A stretch of DNA of 64,000 nt from positions 124,001-188,000 of the forward strand of contig JACTAT010000022.1 of the NCBI GenBank assembly GCA_014526335.1, read 5' to 3'. This document shows, piece by piece, positions 47,001 to 55,348 of the stretch. The notes beneath the pieces are model-generated. The model had not been told where the DNA came from, ran no database searches, and was given only the letters and a program-made list of their open reading frames with translations. Origin of the DNA: Chrysaora quinquecirrha (lineage: Eukaryota > Cnidaria > Scyphozoa > Semaeostomeae > Pelagiidae). The stretch's first letter is position 1; every line of letters starts with the position of its first letter. The position numbers and the translations under genes were made by a program.

Positions 47001-48470
47001 TGAATAATAATAATAACACACAAATATATAGCACTCACTAATTAGACAACACTACGATACATAACATAACACGTTGACAACAAGTACAAAGAAACACACA
47101 TTTCCCAGAAAGGGAGTTACTTACACTAACACGAGAACTGCACGCACACAACTAGACATCACGACAATTTACAGATACGAAAGGAAAAACGAAATAAATG
47201 AATGAACTAAAATAAGAAAATAATTAATAACACAGATACATTACAATGGGAAAGTTATTTAATCAAATTCTAAACAAACGATTAAGTCACATGTTTGAAA
47301 CTCATAACATTTTAGCTGATAACTTATTGGCATTTAGAAAAGATATGAGAACCCAAACAGTGATTTGTACTAAAGACACTTATTTATAAACAATTTAATA
47401 AAAAGGAAAACTATACTGTTGTTTCGTAGACATATCGAAGGCTTTTGATAGACTATGGCGTCAAAGTTTGTTATATATATTAAGAAGTTATGGGAAAATA
47501 GGAAAATCCAAGGGAAAATGCTTAGAACCATTCAGAACCTGTATACTAATACTAAAAACAGAATACTTCTGAGTAACAATATGACAGAACAGTTTGAAAT
47601 TAACATGGGAGTGAGGCAGGGAGACCCTCTAAGTTCACTTCTGTTTAATGTTGTTATGAATTATTTTTGTACCCGGTTAGCATCCAAAATCAAAATTGAT
47701 TCTCCAAATACTGGATAATGAATAAAAAAGTACCAGGTTTATTGTGGGCTGATGACATTGTTTTGATATCAAAATTCGAAACGCATTTTAACATGTTTTT
47801 GAGAAGGGTAGGGGGTGAAAAATTGCTTCAAAGAAAGGAAGCAGGCAGGTTGAAATCGAAGCCAAGTATTCTTATTAAAATACATCTGCAGCCGAAAATC
47901 ACATAAATTGTACGTTAAGCATGTATCAAATGTTTCCTTGAGTATTCTCGAGCTCTGCTTACATGCAAGTGTCTCTCTTTTATTGTTAAGAGCACTGTAT
48001 GTGCAGTTAAAATTAAGGAACTATTAAAGAACTTTTCGAACTACAATTGCCTCAAAAGAGGTCCAAAAATAAGGAACTTTAAGAACTAGGCCTTGAGGTA
48101 GGTTCCTTATAAAAGAAGCGTGTAACGAAAAAAGTGATAATTGTGTCGGCTTTACAGTATACAAATCCAACATAACTGAATGTATCCTAGTGACTTTCAC
48201 TAAATACACCATGGCATTTCACCTTCATAGAGTCTGTTCTTTTTTATTTCAGCCTCCGTTAAAGCAGAAGTAGAAAAACTCGTTAAAGACAACATGAAAT
48301 CATCACAGCAAAAAGATTCTCTTATTATTCAGCTCCAACAGACTTTGATCATGTTATGTCAACAGCAGCTACAGAAATTTATGCCCGCTGATCAGAATTT
48401 TTCAGAGCAAACTCTGTCAACCCTTCTTCAAAAAGGACTTCTTAACCAGAACGATTCTGCCGAGGTTTGA
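37691..48470 (+). CDS. Unrecognised protein with four tandem modules and C-terminal coiled coil
   Basis: Exons: 37691-38000, 39030-39278, 40199-40498, 40785-41024, 43355-43716, 44477-44518, 46250-46361 and 48253-48470 (TGA stop). Exons 2-5 begin in phase 2 with a Trp codon split TG|G, followed by a hydrophobic-X-X hydrophobic stretch. Each encodes an about 80-residue helical-basic module, with lines such as ILIALIQKEFGSKKRKTRAW and WFCGISFRADKG. Exon 1 is acidic and exons 7-8 are coiled coil/Gln-rich. The module resembles a small helix-turn-helix or winged-helix fold by pattern only; I recognise no family. Two apparent one-base frame breaks (about 37840 and 46351). It is head to head with TPT1, about 600 bp between start codons. 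Confidence 0.72.
38242..38745. mobile_element. MITE (AGACTTATTACCTGAGTC ends)
   Basis: CTAGACTTATTACCTGAGTC and its inverse near 38722-38745, in module gene intron 1. A shorter relative at 43127-43262, and CATGAGTCGTAGTTATGGCT at 23413. Confidence 0.62.
39030..39278 (+). CDS. Module gene exon 2, module copy 1
   Basis: 83 codons, phase 2 on both sides. Begins LREVLVEDDYGKVDC and ends KDKEWIDKAVSW, the Trp split across the GTAAGC donor. Confidence 0.78.
39382..39850 (+). pseudogene. Cryptic Asp-rich exon, diverged duplicate of module gene exon 1
   Basis: A frame opens straight after TTACTAG with STEQDQLQELQELVLSEDNA and runs to TAA at 39820, broken by only one stop (TAA, 39466). The middle is an Asp-rich GAT array; the end reads DKEDHEDNSVSFEEEGSRM, matching exon 1's SHDVEFCQSVEEEGISM at the DNA level too. 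LQPNIKDGS follows in another frame and matches exon 1's LQPHLNKDGS. The phase does not fit the flanking exons, so it is probably a dead or alternative exon. Confidence 0.45.
39475..39700. repeat. GAT trinucleotide array
   Basis: Imperfect (GAT)n inside the cryptic Asp-rich exon. Confidence 0.85.
40199..40498 (+). CDS. Module gene exon 3, module copy 2
   Basis: 100 codons, acceptor TCTACTCCAG, donor GTATGA. Includes ISAVKMVFPNIPRKTFARIA and ends NKLIVAW. The apparent extension to 40724 is repeat sequence, not exon. Confidence 0.77.
40538..40738. mobile_element. MITE family G, truncated
   Basis: ACATGTCCCCTGAGTCATTT to CTCCTAGTTTAGCCAGGCCT; extends an apparent frame past module gene exon 3. 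Confidence 0.6.
40785..41024 (+). CDS. Module gene exon 4, module copy 3
   Basis: 80 codons, acceptor GATTTTCAG, donor GTATGT. Begins LQKALIADPNRRERIK, includes SLMIKKRFGKNIPEAKAARL and LIWGVKIDNAF, ends WLQKAVTW. Confidence 0.78.
41966..42136 (-). mobile_element. tRNA-derived SINE
   Basis: Minus-strand reading starts GGTGCTGTGGCGTCGTGGTG (A-box-like) and contains a GGTTCGAGCCC-type B box. Ends in GTGTTTTAGCGCC-type tail. Two further copies in the window. Confidence 0.7.
43355..43716 (+). CDS. Module gene exon 5, module copy 4 plus acidic linker
   Basis: Begins LREIIEPTDSSYCENAG, carries VVLREAFPSVQLKEIVGC and VIFGVKLKENASG, then an acidic Glu-rich linker ending PLPNNP before GTATAC. The exit phase changes to 1, marking the end of the module series. 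Confidence 0.75.
43752..44016. mobile_element. MITE family H
   Basis: AGGCCCTGGTCAAACGATCA at the left; GTTTATCGTTAAATGGCCCT at the right. A half copy lies at about 41847-41900. Confidence 0.62.
44107..44285 (+). mobile_element. tRNA-derived SINE
   Basis: GGTGCTGTGGCGTCGTGGTG then GGGTTCGAGCCCAGCC (B box GGTTCGAGCCC). Best-preserved copy. Confidence 0.75.
44477..44518 (+). CDS. Module gene exon 6, micro-exon
   Basis: A 42-bp exon, phase 1 both sides, TTTCTTTCAG acceptor and GTATGA donor. Encodes VSNSVTMNPPLESH. The phase fit to both neighbours supports it despite its size. Confidence 0.55.
44558..44963. mobile_element. MITE family A
   Basis: Ends CACGCTTTTTTTTTATAAGG and inverse with TA on both sides. 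Located 39 bp after the module gene exon-6 donor. Confidence 0.78.
45001..45277. mobile_element. MITE family G
   Basis: AAGGCCTGGCCAAACAAGGA at the left, TCCTAGTTTAGCCACAGCTT at the right. Confidence 0.68.
45453..46153. mobile_element. MITE carrying a nested family A MITE
   Basis: Outer ends TACCGTAAATCCTCGAATT and inverse; GGGGGCT-rich interior. A family A element (45693-46094) with TA flanks sits inside it, so the outer one is older. Confidence 0.7.
46250..46361 (+). CDS. Module gene exon 7, coiled coil with apparent stop
   Basis: Encodes EHEVKDKLGNVESRYENLKS and VMKNTVGELKGDF, then an in-frame TGA just before a strong GTAAGT donor. With one G fewer in the GGG run at 46350-46352 the stop disappears and the exit phase becomes the 1 that exon 8 needs. 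Confidence 0.6.
46512..46740. mobile_element. MITE family C, inverted copy
   Basis: CACTTTTTTTTTCAATAAGC at the start and GGTTGCTTATTAAAAA at the end; the inside matches 51652-51902 reversed. Confidence 0.65.
47245..47880 (+). mobile_element. LINE reverse transcriptase fragment, broken
   Basis: NILADNLLAFRKDMRTQTVI, then DISKAFDRLW, NMGVRQGDPLSSLLFNVVMN and LLWADDIVLIS (degenerate catalytic box, ADD) in several frames. Non-functional. Confidence 0.8.
47882..48122. mobile_element. MITE family A, left end missing
   Basis: Starts abruptly inside LINE sequence and ends AAAAGAAGCGTG plus TA. Only the right part of the family is present. Confidence 0.65.
48253..48470 (+). CDS. Module gene last exon, Gln-rich coiled coil
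   Basis: Acceptor TTTTATTTCAG, then SVKAEVEKLVKDNMKSSQQK and IIQLQQTLIMLCQQQLQKF, ending LLNQNDSAEV and TGA. Heptad-like helix, probably for oligomerisation. Confidence 0.65.
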
Positions 48471-50028
48471 TCTTCAATGCGGTTAACTGGCTTAGTCAGT
48501 TAACTGCTTATTTCTTATTTTATGGTTTGTTTTAATGGGTGTTGATGTTTGATTTATCTAAAAACACTATGCTTTGGTTCTGCTTTGAACTATGACAGCA
48601 GGAAGATGGCAGTCGGGAGAGGGGGGGGGGGCACAAGGACTCCACTGCCACCCAGAAGGGTATCCATTTTGATGTTTTAGAATTTGTAACTTGTTCTTAT
48701 TGTTCTATCGTCCCCCAAAAATTTTCTTCTTCTACCCACTGAAAGGGAACGGTGTTTGATCTCGTTAGGCAATGGTGTAGGGCTGGAGAAATAACAAATG
48801 GGGATCTAGAGGGGCTCTACTGAAAAATCAATTGAAGAAAAATACCACCAAAATATTAAATTATGCTGTCTTCTTTCAATAACTAAGGGGGTTCAGCCCT
48901 TCCGCAACCCCCAAGCTCTACTCCCCTATTTCATTCCAAATAACCAACCAAGTATACAGTAATAACCCACCCCAGTATAATGTTATCCACTCATTTAAAT
49001 GCATAGGGTACATAGCGTGTTCAACCCTAACGCGTTATTATTGTTAATGTGTTGGGTTAAGAAGGTTAATACTGATAATCAGTTAAGATTAATGAACCAC
49101 AAAATCAATTTTCCGCGTTATTTGAAGGGTCTTTACTCAAAAATCCGGACTGATGGCTAACTGTTTTCTTCCTTGGTTCTTAGAAAGCGAACAACCTCTT
49201 ATGTTAACGATCCTATTTGATTCCAGTACATTTGATTTGATCCTTTACAGAGACTTGCAAACATCTACACGTTTTTATGTGCGAAGGATGAGCACATTAT
49301 GTGGGGATGCGATGTCACGGATACAGGTATAGAGATTGTTAAATTTCCTAGGACAATCGAAAGCTAAAGCACCATGTTAACTATACCTCCTTCTTTATTG
49401 GAAACAATGACTAGATACTAAATCTAACTACGACTACTTCTAATTATTTAATGCAGGAAACTGGGCGTGCGATGCACCGGCCCTTTGTTGCCTGCGGAAC
49501 TAAATCTTGTACGGTCGGTGATTGAAACCGAAATTGCCAAATTTCCGGGCCAATGCACCTGTCCAGCAGAAAGACTGCCAGAGAACTGAAATACAAAACA
49601 AATCATAAAATCAATAAATAAAAAGAAGGGGACAGGGAGGGAGGGAGAAGATCGCAAAAGCCTAACTTGCTTGTACGCTGTGCTAACAAGAATGAATGTG
49701 AACAGACAAAAACACACGATAGGTACTTACCAAAATACCTAGACGACACCTCATTAGTATAATATCACCCAAAGAAAGCCCGATTGTCAGTCCATCCGTC
49801 GACAGCCAATATCCAATATCCAATATGACTTAACTTTTTGACCCAGTGCATAAACAGAACGTGTACACAAACACGGCAATTCAATGCATGTACTGTATGA
49901 TGGAACAAATGGAATGGACCCTAGAGCATGGAGCCAACTGGACCCTAGAAACCCGATGACCGCCAGCAAACGTCCTAGGCAATTTTAACTGTGCTTAAAT
50001 TCTAATTTAACCAATATGTAAGATCATT
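48471..50028. other. Intergenic, no supported gene
   Basis: Downstream of the module gene. A weak exon-like stretch at 49251-49326 is discussed under rejected items. Confidence 0.5.
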
Positions 50029-50362
50029 GTGATAATCATGGTTATCATCATCATCATCATCGTCATGGTCATGATCATTGTGATAATCATGGTCCTCATC
50101 ATCATCATCATCGTCATGGTCATGATCATTGTGATCATTGTGATAATCATGGTCATCAACATCAACATCATCGTCATGGTCATGATCATTGTGATAATCA
50201 TGCTTATCTTCATCATCATCATCGCCATGGTCATGATCATTGTGATAATCATGGTTATCATCATCATCATCATCGTCATGGTCATTATCATTGTGATAAT
50301 CATGGTCCTCATCATCATCATCATCGTCATGGTCATGATTATTGTGATAATCATATAATCAT
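50029..50362. repeat. Minisatellite, about 50-bp unit
   Basis: Units of the form GTGATAATCATGGT + (CATCAT)n + GTCATGGTCATGATCATT, about six copies. The frames are artefacts. Confidence 0.85.
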
Positions 50363-50525
50363 GATCATAATCAGTTTTGCTGCAGCTGTTGCACTGCTGG
50401 ACATGGATTCATTTGTGAAATCATTGTTTCATTGTTGCAAATTCTTGCAAACACTCTTTGGTAAGCGTTGTACCGCCATCCTTCGCACATTGCGACAGCA
50501 TTGCTATGTTTCATCAAGCTAGTTA

Positions 50526-51630
50526 GACAGGGTTTTTTTCGCAACAATCTAGCAAAGAGGGTAACCTTGGGTTTTTTCAATTAAATCTACTAAAAAAAGG
50601 TCGGAGAACACGAATCCAAGATGGGCCTTCAAAAATTTTCAACGGAAGTACCCTTAATTAACGCCTAATTAGGCCTAATTAAGTCAATCAAAAAAGTCGC
50701 ACTTTTCCAAATCTGATTACTGCAATATGAAGACCTTGAAACGCTGAGTAAAATTGTCTTTGACTGTATTTCAATACGACCTACCAATTTCGAGAAAAAC
50801 TCGTTTGAAATTATGATGACGTCATCACCATTATGATCAGTACAGACCTTGATTCTATTTTTCAGCTTGTATAACTTTATGAGTTGGGGTGCAATAGTCA
50901 CAAAACTGCTAATTATGGGATAGATATACGCTAAGACAGCAGAATGATGATGATTGGGTGTGGTTGTGACATCATAAGGGGGCCGATGACGTCATAGGGG
51001 CAACTGACGTCATAATGGTACCAAAATGATGCCCAGTCATCCATGAGCCCAAAGGCATTATGAAGGACTACTCATGTTCGAGATTTGACGTTTTAATATT
51101 AAACCTGCTGGAAATGGCGAGAGGTCAAATTTGTTATACAGTATTCATAATGGGATTCCTATTGTTCATGCAGTGAACCCCTTTCTTCGCTTTTCCAAGC
51201 TTGCAGTGGGGCTTATTATGCTTATTATGCTGTCATACATACACGTATCGAATTGTAAGCGGTTTTTGACGATTCGACCCTATTTGTGAAGTTACGCGAG
51301 TTGACTAAAGCCCATACTGAGCCTTAGGACGATGACGTCATCATTATTTCAAACGAGTTTTTTTGAAACTGGTAGGTTGTATTGAAATACAATCAAAGAC
51401 AATTTTACTCAGTGTTTCAAGATCTACATATTGCAGTAATTAGATTTCAAAAATTGAAACTTTTTTAATTGACTTAATTAGGCATAATTAGGCGTTAATT
51501 AAGGGTACTTCCGGCGAAAATTTTTGAGGGCCCATCTTGGATTCGTGTTCTCCGACCTTTTTTTAGTAGATTTCAATTTAAAAACCCTAGGTTACCCTCT
51601 TTGCTAGATTGTTGCGGAAAAAACCCTGTC
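50526..51630. mobile_element. 1.1-kb element with about 0.3-kb inverted repeats
   Basis: Termini GACAGGGTTTTTTTCGCAAC and inverse, flanked by TA. The arms match through TTAATTAACGCCTAATTAGG and on to the GATGACGTCATC core. No coding capacity seen. Confidence 0.75.
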
Positions 51631-51651
51631 TATTAGCATCCAAAATCAATA

Positions 51652-51902
51652 CGCTCTTTTTTTTTAATAAGCAACTGTTCAATAAGCAGCCAGGGCTGAA
51701 ATTTTGTTAAAATTTCTGGTGAAATAGCTTTCTTTATACAGTGCATCGTTGCAAACTTGTCAATTACATTGAGAAGCCAGAAAAGAGCCAAAATAAGAGG
51801 TTTTAGGGGGGTACCGGTCATTCTGTGACGGCTGAAATCCTAGATATGATGAGCAACTCTTGAGGGCTGGACCAAAGTCAAGTTGCTTATTGAAAAAAAG
51901 TG
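51652..51902. mobile_element. MITE family C (AATAAGCAAC ends)
   Basis: Ends TTTTTTTTTTAATAAGCAAC and GTTGCTTATTGAAAAAAAGT, TA flanks; inserted in a LINE fragment. Relatives at 46512-46740 (inverse) and 53584-53971. Confidence 0.72.
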
Positions 51903-51947
51903 TATTGACTCGCCAAATATATTGAATAAAAAAGTACCATGTTTATA

Positions 51948-52359
51948 CACCTTTTCAACTAAGAGCCTCGTTTTCAAAATTTACGAAAATTTGTTCGTAC
52001 GAAAATTTTGACCCCAGATTCAGATAGAGCACCTTCATTTTAGTGTTGTAGCAAATTTTCACGATTCTAGTCCTTACGATGTTGATTTTATAGCGACGAA
52101 AAGTTTGAAAATTTATAAAGGATTTGACCGTCAAAAATGGCTCGGGGTGAAATTTTACACCCTCAGTCATTTTTCACGGTCAAATCCTTTATAAATTTTC
52201 AAATTTTTTATCGCTATAAAATGAACATCGTAAGGACTAGAAGCGTAAAAATTTGCCCAACCATTAAACCAAAGGTGCTGAACTCGAATCTGACGTCGAA
52301 ATGCTTCTGTGACACAATTAAAAATTTTTTTGAAAACGAGGTCCTTAGTTGAAAAGGTG
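51948..52359. mobile_element. MITE family D (CCTCGTTTTCAA ends)
   Basis: Ends CACCTTTTCAACTAAGAGCC and inverse. The LINE copy at 47719-47765 shows the uninterrupted site, so the insertion point is clear (2-bp duplication, TA or AT). Confidence 0.78.
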
Positions 52360-52651
52360 TATTGTGGGCTGATGAAATTGTTTTAATATCAAAATCGGAG
52401 GAGGGCCTTGATGATATTATCAAAGAATTGCAGGAGTATTGTCAAACTTGACACTCTGTATAAACACAGATAAAACTTAGGTCATGATATTTAAGAAAGC
52501 TGGGAAAATGATTAAACATCAACATTTTAAAATAAATAACAACGACATAAATCTAGTAAGATCTTATAAATATCTAGGTTTCCAACTGGAAAATAACGGC
52601 AATTTTAATGGAATAGTTGAGGATTTGTCAAACAGAGCCAAACGTGCACTA

Positions 52652-53025
52652 CACGTTTTATAAGAAACCGGTTTATAAGAAACCTAGAACTAGACACCCC
52701 AAAAGTTAAGAAACTTTTAGAACTAGGAGGAAGGAGTTAAGAAACTTGAGAAATTTTTGTACCAGTTTTTCAACATACTGATTTCATATTTGTGGACGTA
52801 GTGATCAATTCTCAAGCATTTCCGTGCGATTTCTCGCACCAGCATAGCTAATTCTTTGCAATACAATTATATTAATAATTTGCTTGCTATATTCACGTTT
52901 TTACTGCAATTAATTTCCATTAAATCAAGAAACTGTTAAGAAACTTTTAGAACTAAAATTGGGCCAAAAATTAAGAAACTTTTAGAACTAGGCCCCGAGC
53001 TAGGTTTCTTATAAAAAAAAACGTG
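52652..53025. mobile_element. MITE family B
   Basis: Ends CACGTTTTATAAGAAACCGG and AAAAAAAAACGTG, TA flanks; interrupts a LINE fragment. Confidence 0.75.
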
Positions 53026-53027
53026 TA

Positions 53028-53418
53028 CATTTCATTTCATTTCATTAATAAGGATTGCTACTTTTACAAAGCATCATCCACTACAACACTACATACTGTA
53101 AAAAAACAAGAAACAGATACCGAATTACTACAATGAATCCTTTAGCTGCTCGCGCAATAGAAAAGCGTTTCTCAGGAAAGCACACAACTCTCTTAACAAA
53201 CTAAGATCCTCAGCAGACAACATGAAAACAAATTTCTCATCAGTGTTTAGTTTAACGAAATTTGGGACTTGTAAGCTAAAAACTTGCAAAAGCTTTTCAC
53301 GAGGCTCGAGATATTTACTGCATTCCAATAGAAAATGTTTTTCATTTTCTACACATTGCAGATTGCAGAACTTACAGATTCTCTCGTTTTCCGGTATTCC
53401 TGTATGTCCTGACTTCAA
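53028..53418 (-). mobile_element. LINE 3' fragment with pentamer tail
   Basis: Encodes ERICKFCNLQCVENEKHFLL and ECSKYLEPREKLL, the CxxC...H...C zinc-knuckle tail of LINE ORF2. Downstream on the same strand is an (ATGAA)n tail at 53028-53045. Confidence 0.7.
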
Positions 53419-53583
53419 TATTCAATTTATGGTCACTGCACCGGAATTTGGCCAGAATTTGGCGAGAATTTCTATCTTGTAGATGCAAGTAAGGTTCTGC
53501 ATGGAAGCGGCGTTTAAAAAAGTTTATATAAATTATCAATTAGTTTTTAATTCTTAATTCTTAGATAATTAATTATGTTCTTA

Positions 53584-53971
53584 CACTTTTTTTTTAATAA
53601 GCAACCGCTCATTAAGCAACTAGGGCTGAACTGACCTTAACATTAAGCAACTTGAGGGCTCAATTGAATTACTGTAAGCAACTAAGAAGTCAAACAACCA
53701 AGCTTATTCTCTTTCTTGTGCTAGGAAATTGTTCTTCGTTCTTATGTTTTGCATGTTGTATTTCGTTAGCTAACGTTTTTCCACTTACTGTCTCCCAAAA
53801 GTCATGTTGTAGGCCTAACAGATGACGATTTTCACCCGCAAGTCAGGGGTGGTTAGTACGTACAAAAAATGTTAAGCAACGTTTAAGCAACTTTGAGGGC
53901 TGAAATTTCTAAAATTTTAAGCAACTTTGAGGGCTGGACGAAAGTCAAGTTGCTTATTAAAAAAAAAAGTG
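53584..53971. mobile_element. MITE family C
   Basis: Ends CACTTTTTTTTTAATAAGCA and inverse, TA flanks, internal TTGAGGGCT repeats. Confidence 0.72.
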
Positions 53972-54297
53972 TACTGAGATATCTATATTTTTCAATAAAT
54001 GTCTGGGGTGGTAGTAGGTTAGTGTAAAAGTGCAGTACTGTATATAAGAACAGCCTTTATAAGAAACACCAAGCTCAAAAATCTCCGAAACTATTTGACA
54101 TACACACAAGAAAGTCCGTGAAGTCCTTGCCCGGACGGGAAACGCATTTTACAATATGTTTTTGAGAAGGAAAGGGGGGAAAGGGTGTGATAAAATGGTG
54201 GAAATTCTTGTTGAGCACAGCTAATGCCCCAATGAAATATGTTCTACAGTACAGTAGTTCTAGTTGGTTACATCAGCTGACCTGTGATCCCCAGAAG

Positions 54298-55077
54298 CAC
54301 GCTAGCGAATCTATAATCACTACTGTGGTGGATAATCACTACTGTGGTGGTACTATTTGCGTACTGTGGTGGTAGTTTCTGCGTACTGTGGTGGATAATC
54401 ACTACTTGTGGTGGTTTACTATGCTTGCGGTGGTGGCAGTTTTGGCTTACTGTGGTGGATAATCACCACTTGTGGTGGTTTACTATGCTTGCGGTGGTGG
54501 CAGTTTTGGCTTACTGTGGTGGATAATCACTACTTGTGGTGGTTTACTATGCTTGCGGTGGTGGCAGTTTTGGAGTACTGTGGTGGATAATCACTACTGT
54601 GGTGGTATTATTTGCGTACTGTGGTGGTATTATTTGCGTACTGTGGTGGATAATCACTACTTGTGGTGGGTTATAATGCTATATGTGGTGAATACGAAAT
54701 CATAGCAAAACTCTATAGATCAAGCAAGAAAAAACCACAAAATCCACCACAGTACGCCAAAACTGCCACCACCGCAAGCATAGTAAACCACCACAAGTAG
54801 TGATTATCCACCACAGTAAGCCAAAACTGCCACCACCGCAAGCATAGTAAACCACCACAAGTAGTGATTATCCACCACAGTACGCCAAAACTGCCACCAC
54901 CGCAAGCATAGTAAACCACCACAAGTGGTGATTATCCACCACAGTAAGCCAAAACTGCCACCACCGCAAGCATAGTAAACCACCACAAGTAGTGATTATC
55001 CACCACAGTACGCAGAAACTACCACCACAGTACGCAAATAGTACCACCACAGTAGTGATTATAGATTCGCTAGCGTG
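54298..55077. mobile_element. Foldback element copy 2, 5-bp target duplication AGAAG
   Basis: Same termini, same 64-bp unit, same central segment but in the reverse orientation to copy 1. AGAAG at 54293-54297 is repeated at 55078-55082. The reading frames inside are by-products of the repeat. Confidence 0.88.
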
Positions 55078-55275
55078 AGAAGTGGAATTTCGCAGAACCC
55101 CCGTATTTTTCTGACTACAAGTGCTTCAAATAGTCTGTCAAACCAGTCAAACACGTAAAGCATATTGAAACTTCATCAAATCAACACTTAAGACCCTGAC
55201 AATGAGGAGCCAGACTTGAAGACCACAGCTCAAGGCACGAACGAAGAGAATACATTTTCCATTGCTGAATCCTGA

Positions 55276-55348
55276 ATGGCAAAGATGTATTGCGTTCTTT
55301 TTCTGGTGATATCTACGCTTTTTGTAATAACCAATGCACAACTTCAAG
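55276..55348 (+). CDS. Exon 1: signal peptide
   Basis: ATG then a classical hydrophobic core, likely cleaved after TNA, before QLQ. Donor GTAAGC, phase 1. Confidence 0.82.

Larger units (their letters stand above)
51631..52651 (+). mobile_element. LINE fragment split by MITEs
   Basis: Pieces 51631-51650, 51903-51947 and 52360-52651 match the LINE at 47680 onward (TTAGCATCCAAAATCAA; AATAAAAAAGTACCA; TTGTGGGCTGATGA) and continue with RSYKYLGFQLENNGNFNG. Confidence 0.75.

Noticed and set aside
49251..49326. Possible exon RLANIYTFLCAKDEHIMWGC with good acceptor and donor
   Set aside because: Isolated 76-bp stretch; no neighbouring exon in compatible phase beyond a short stop-terminated frame at 49457. 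Too little to call.
49448..49717. Minus-strand 89-residue frame with hydrophobic start
   Set aside because: The hydrophobic part looks like a signal or membrane segment, but there is no domain or splice support.
50007..50358. Met/Ile-rich frames on both strands
   Set aside because: Translation of an ATC-rich minisatellite.
50371..50580. Minus-strand 69-residue frame ending CPAVQQLQQN
   Set aside because: Protein-like composition, but the first part overlaps the 1.1-kb TIR element and no exon partner was found.
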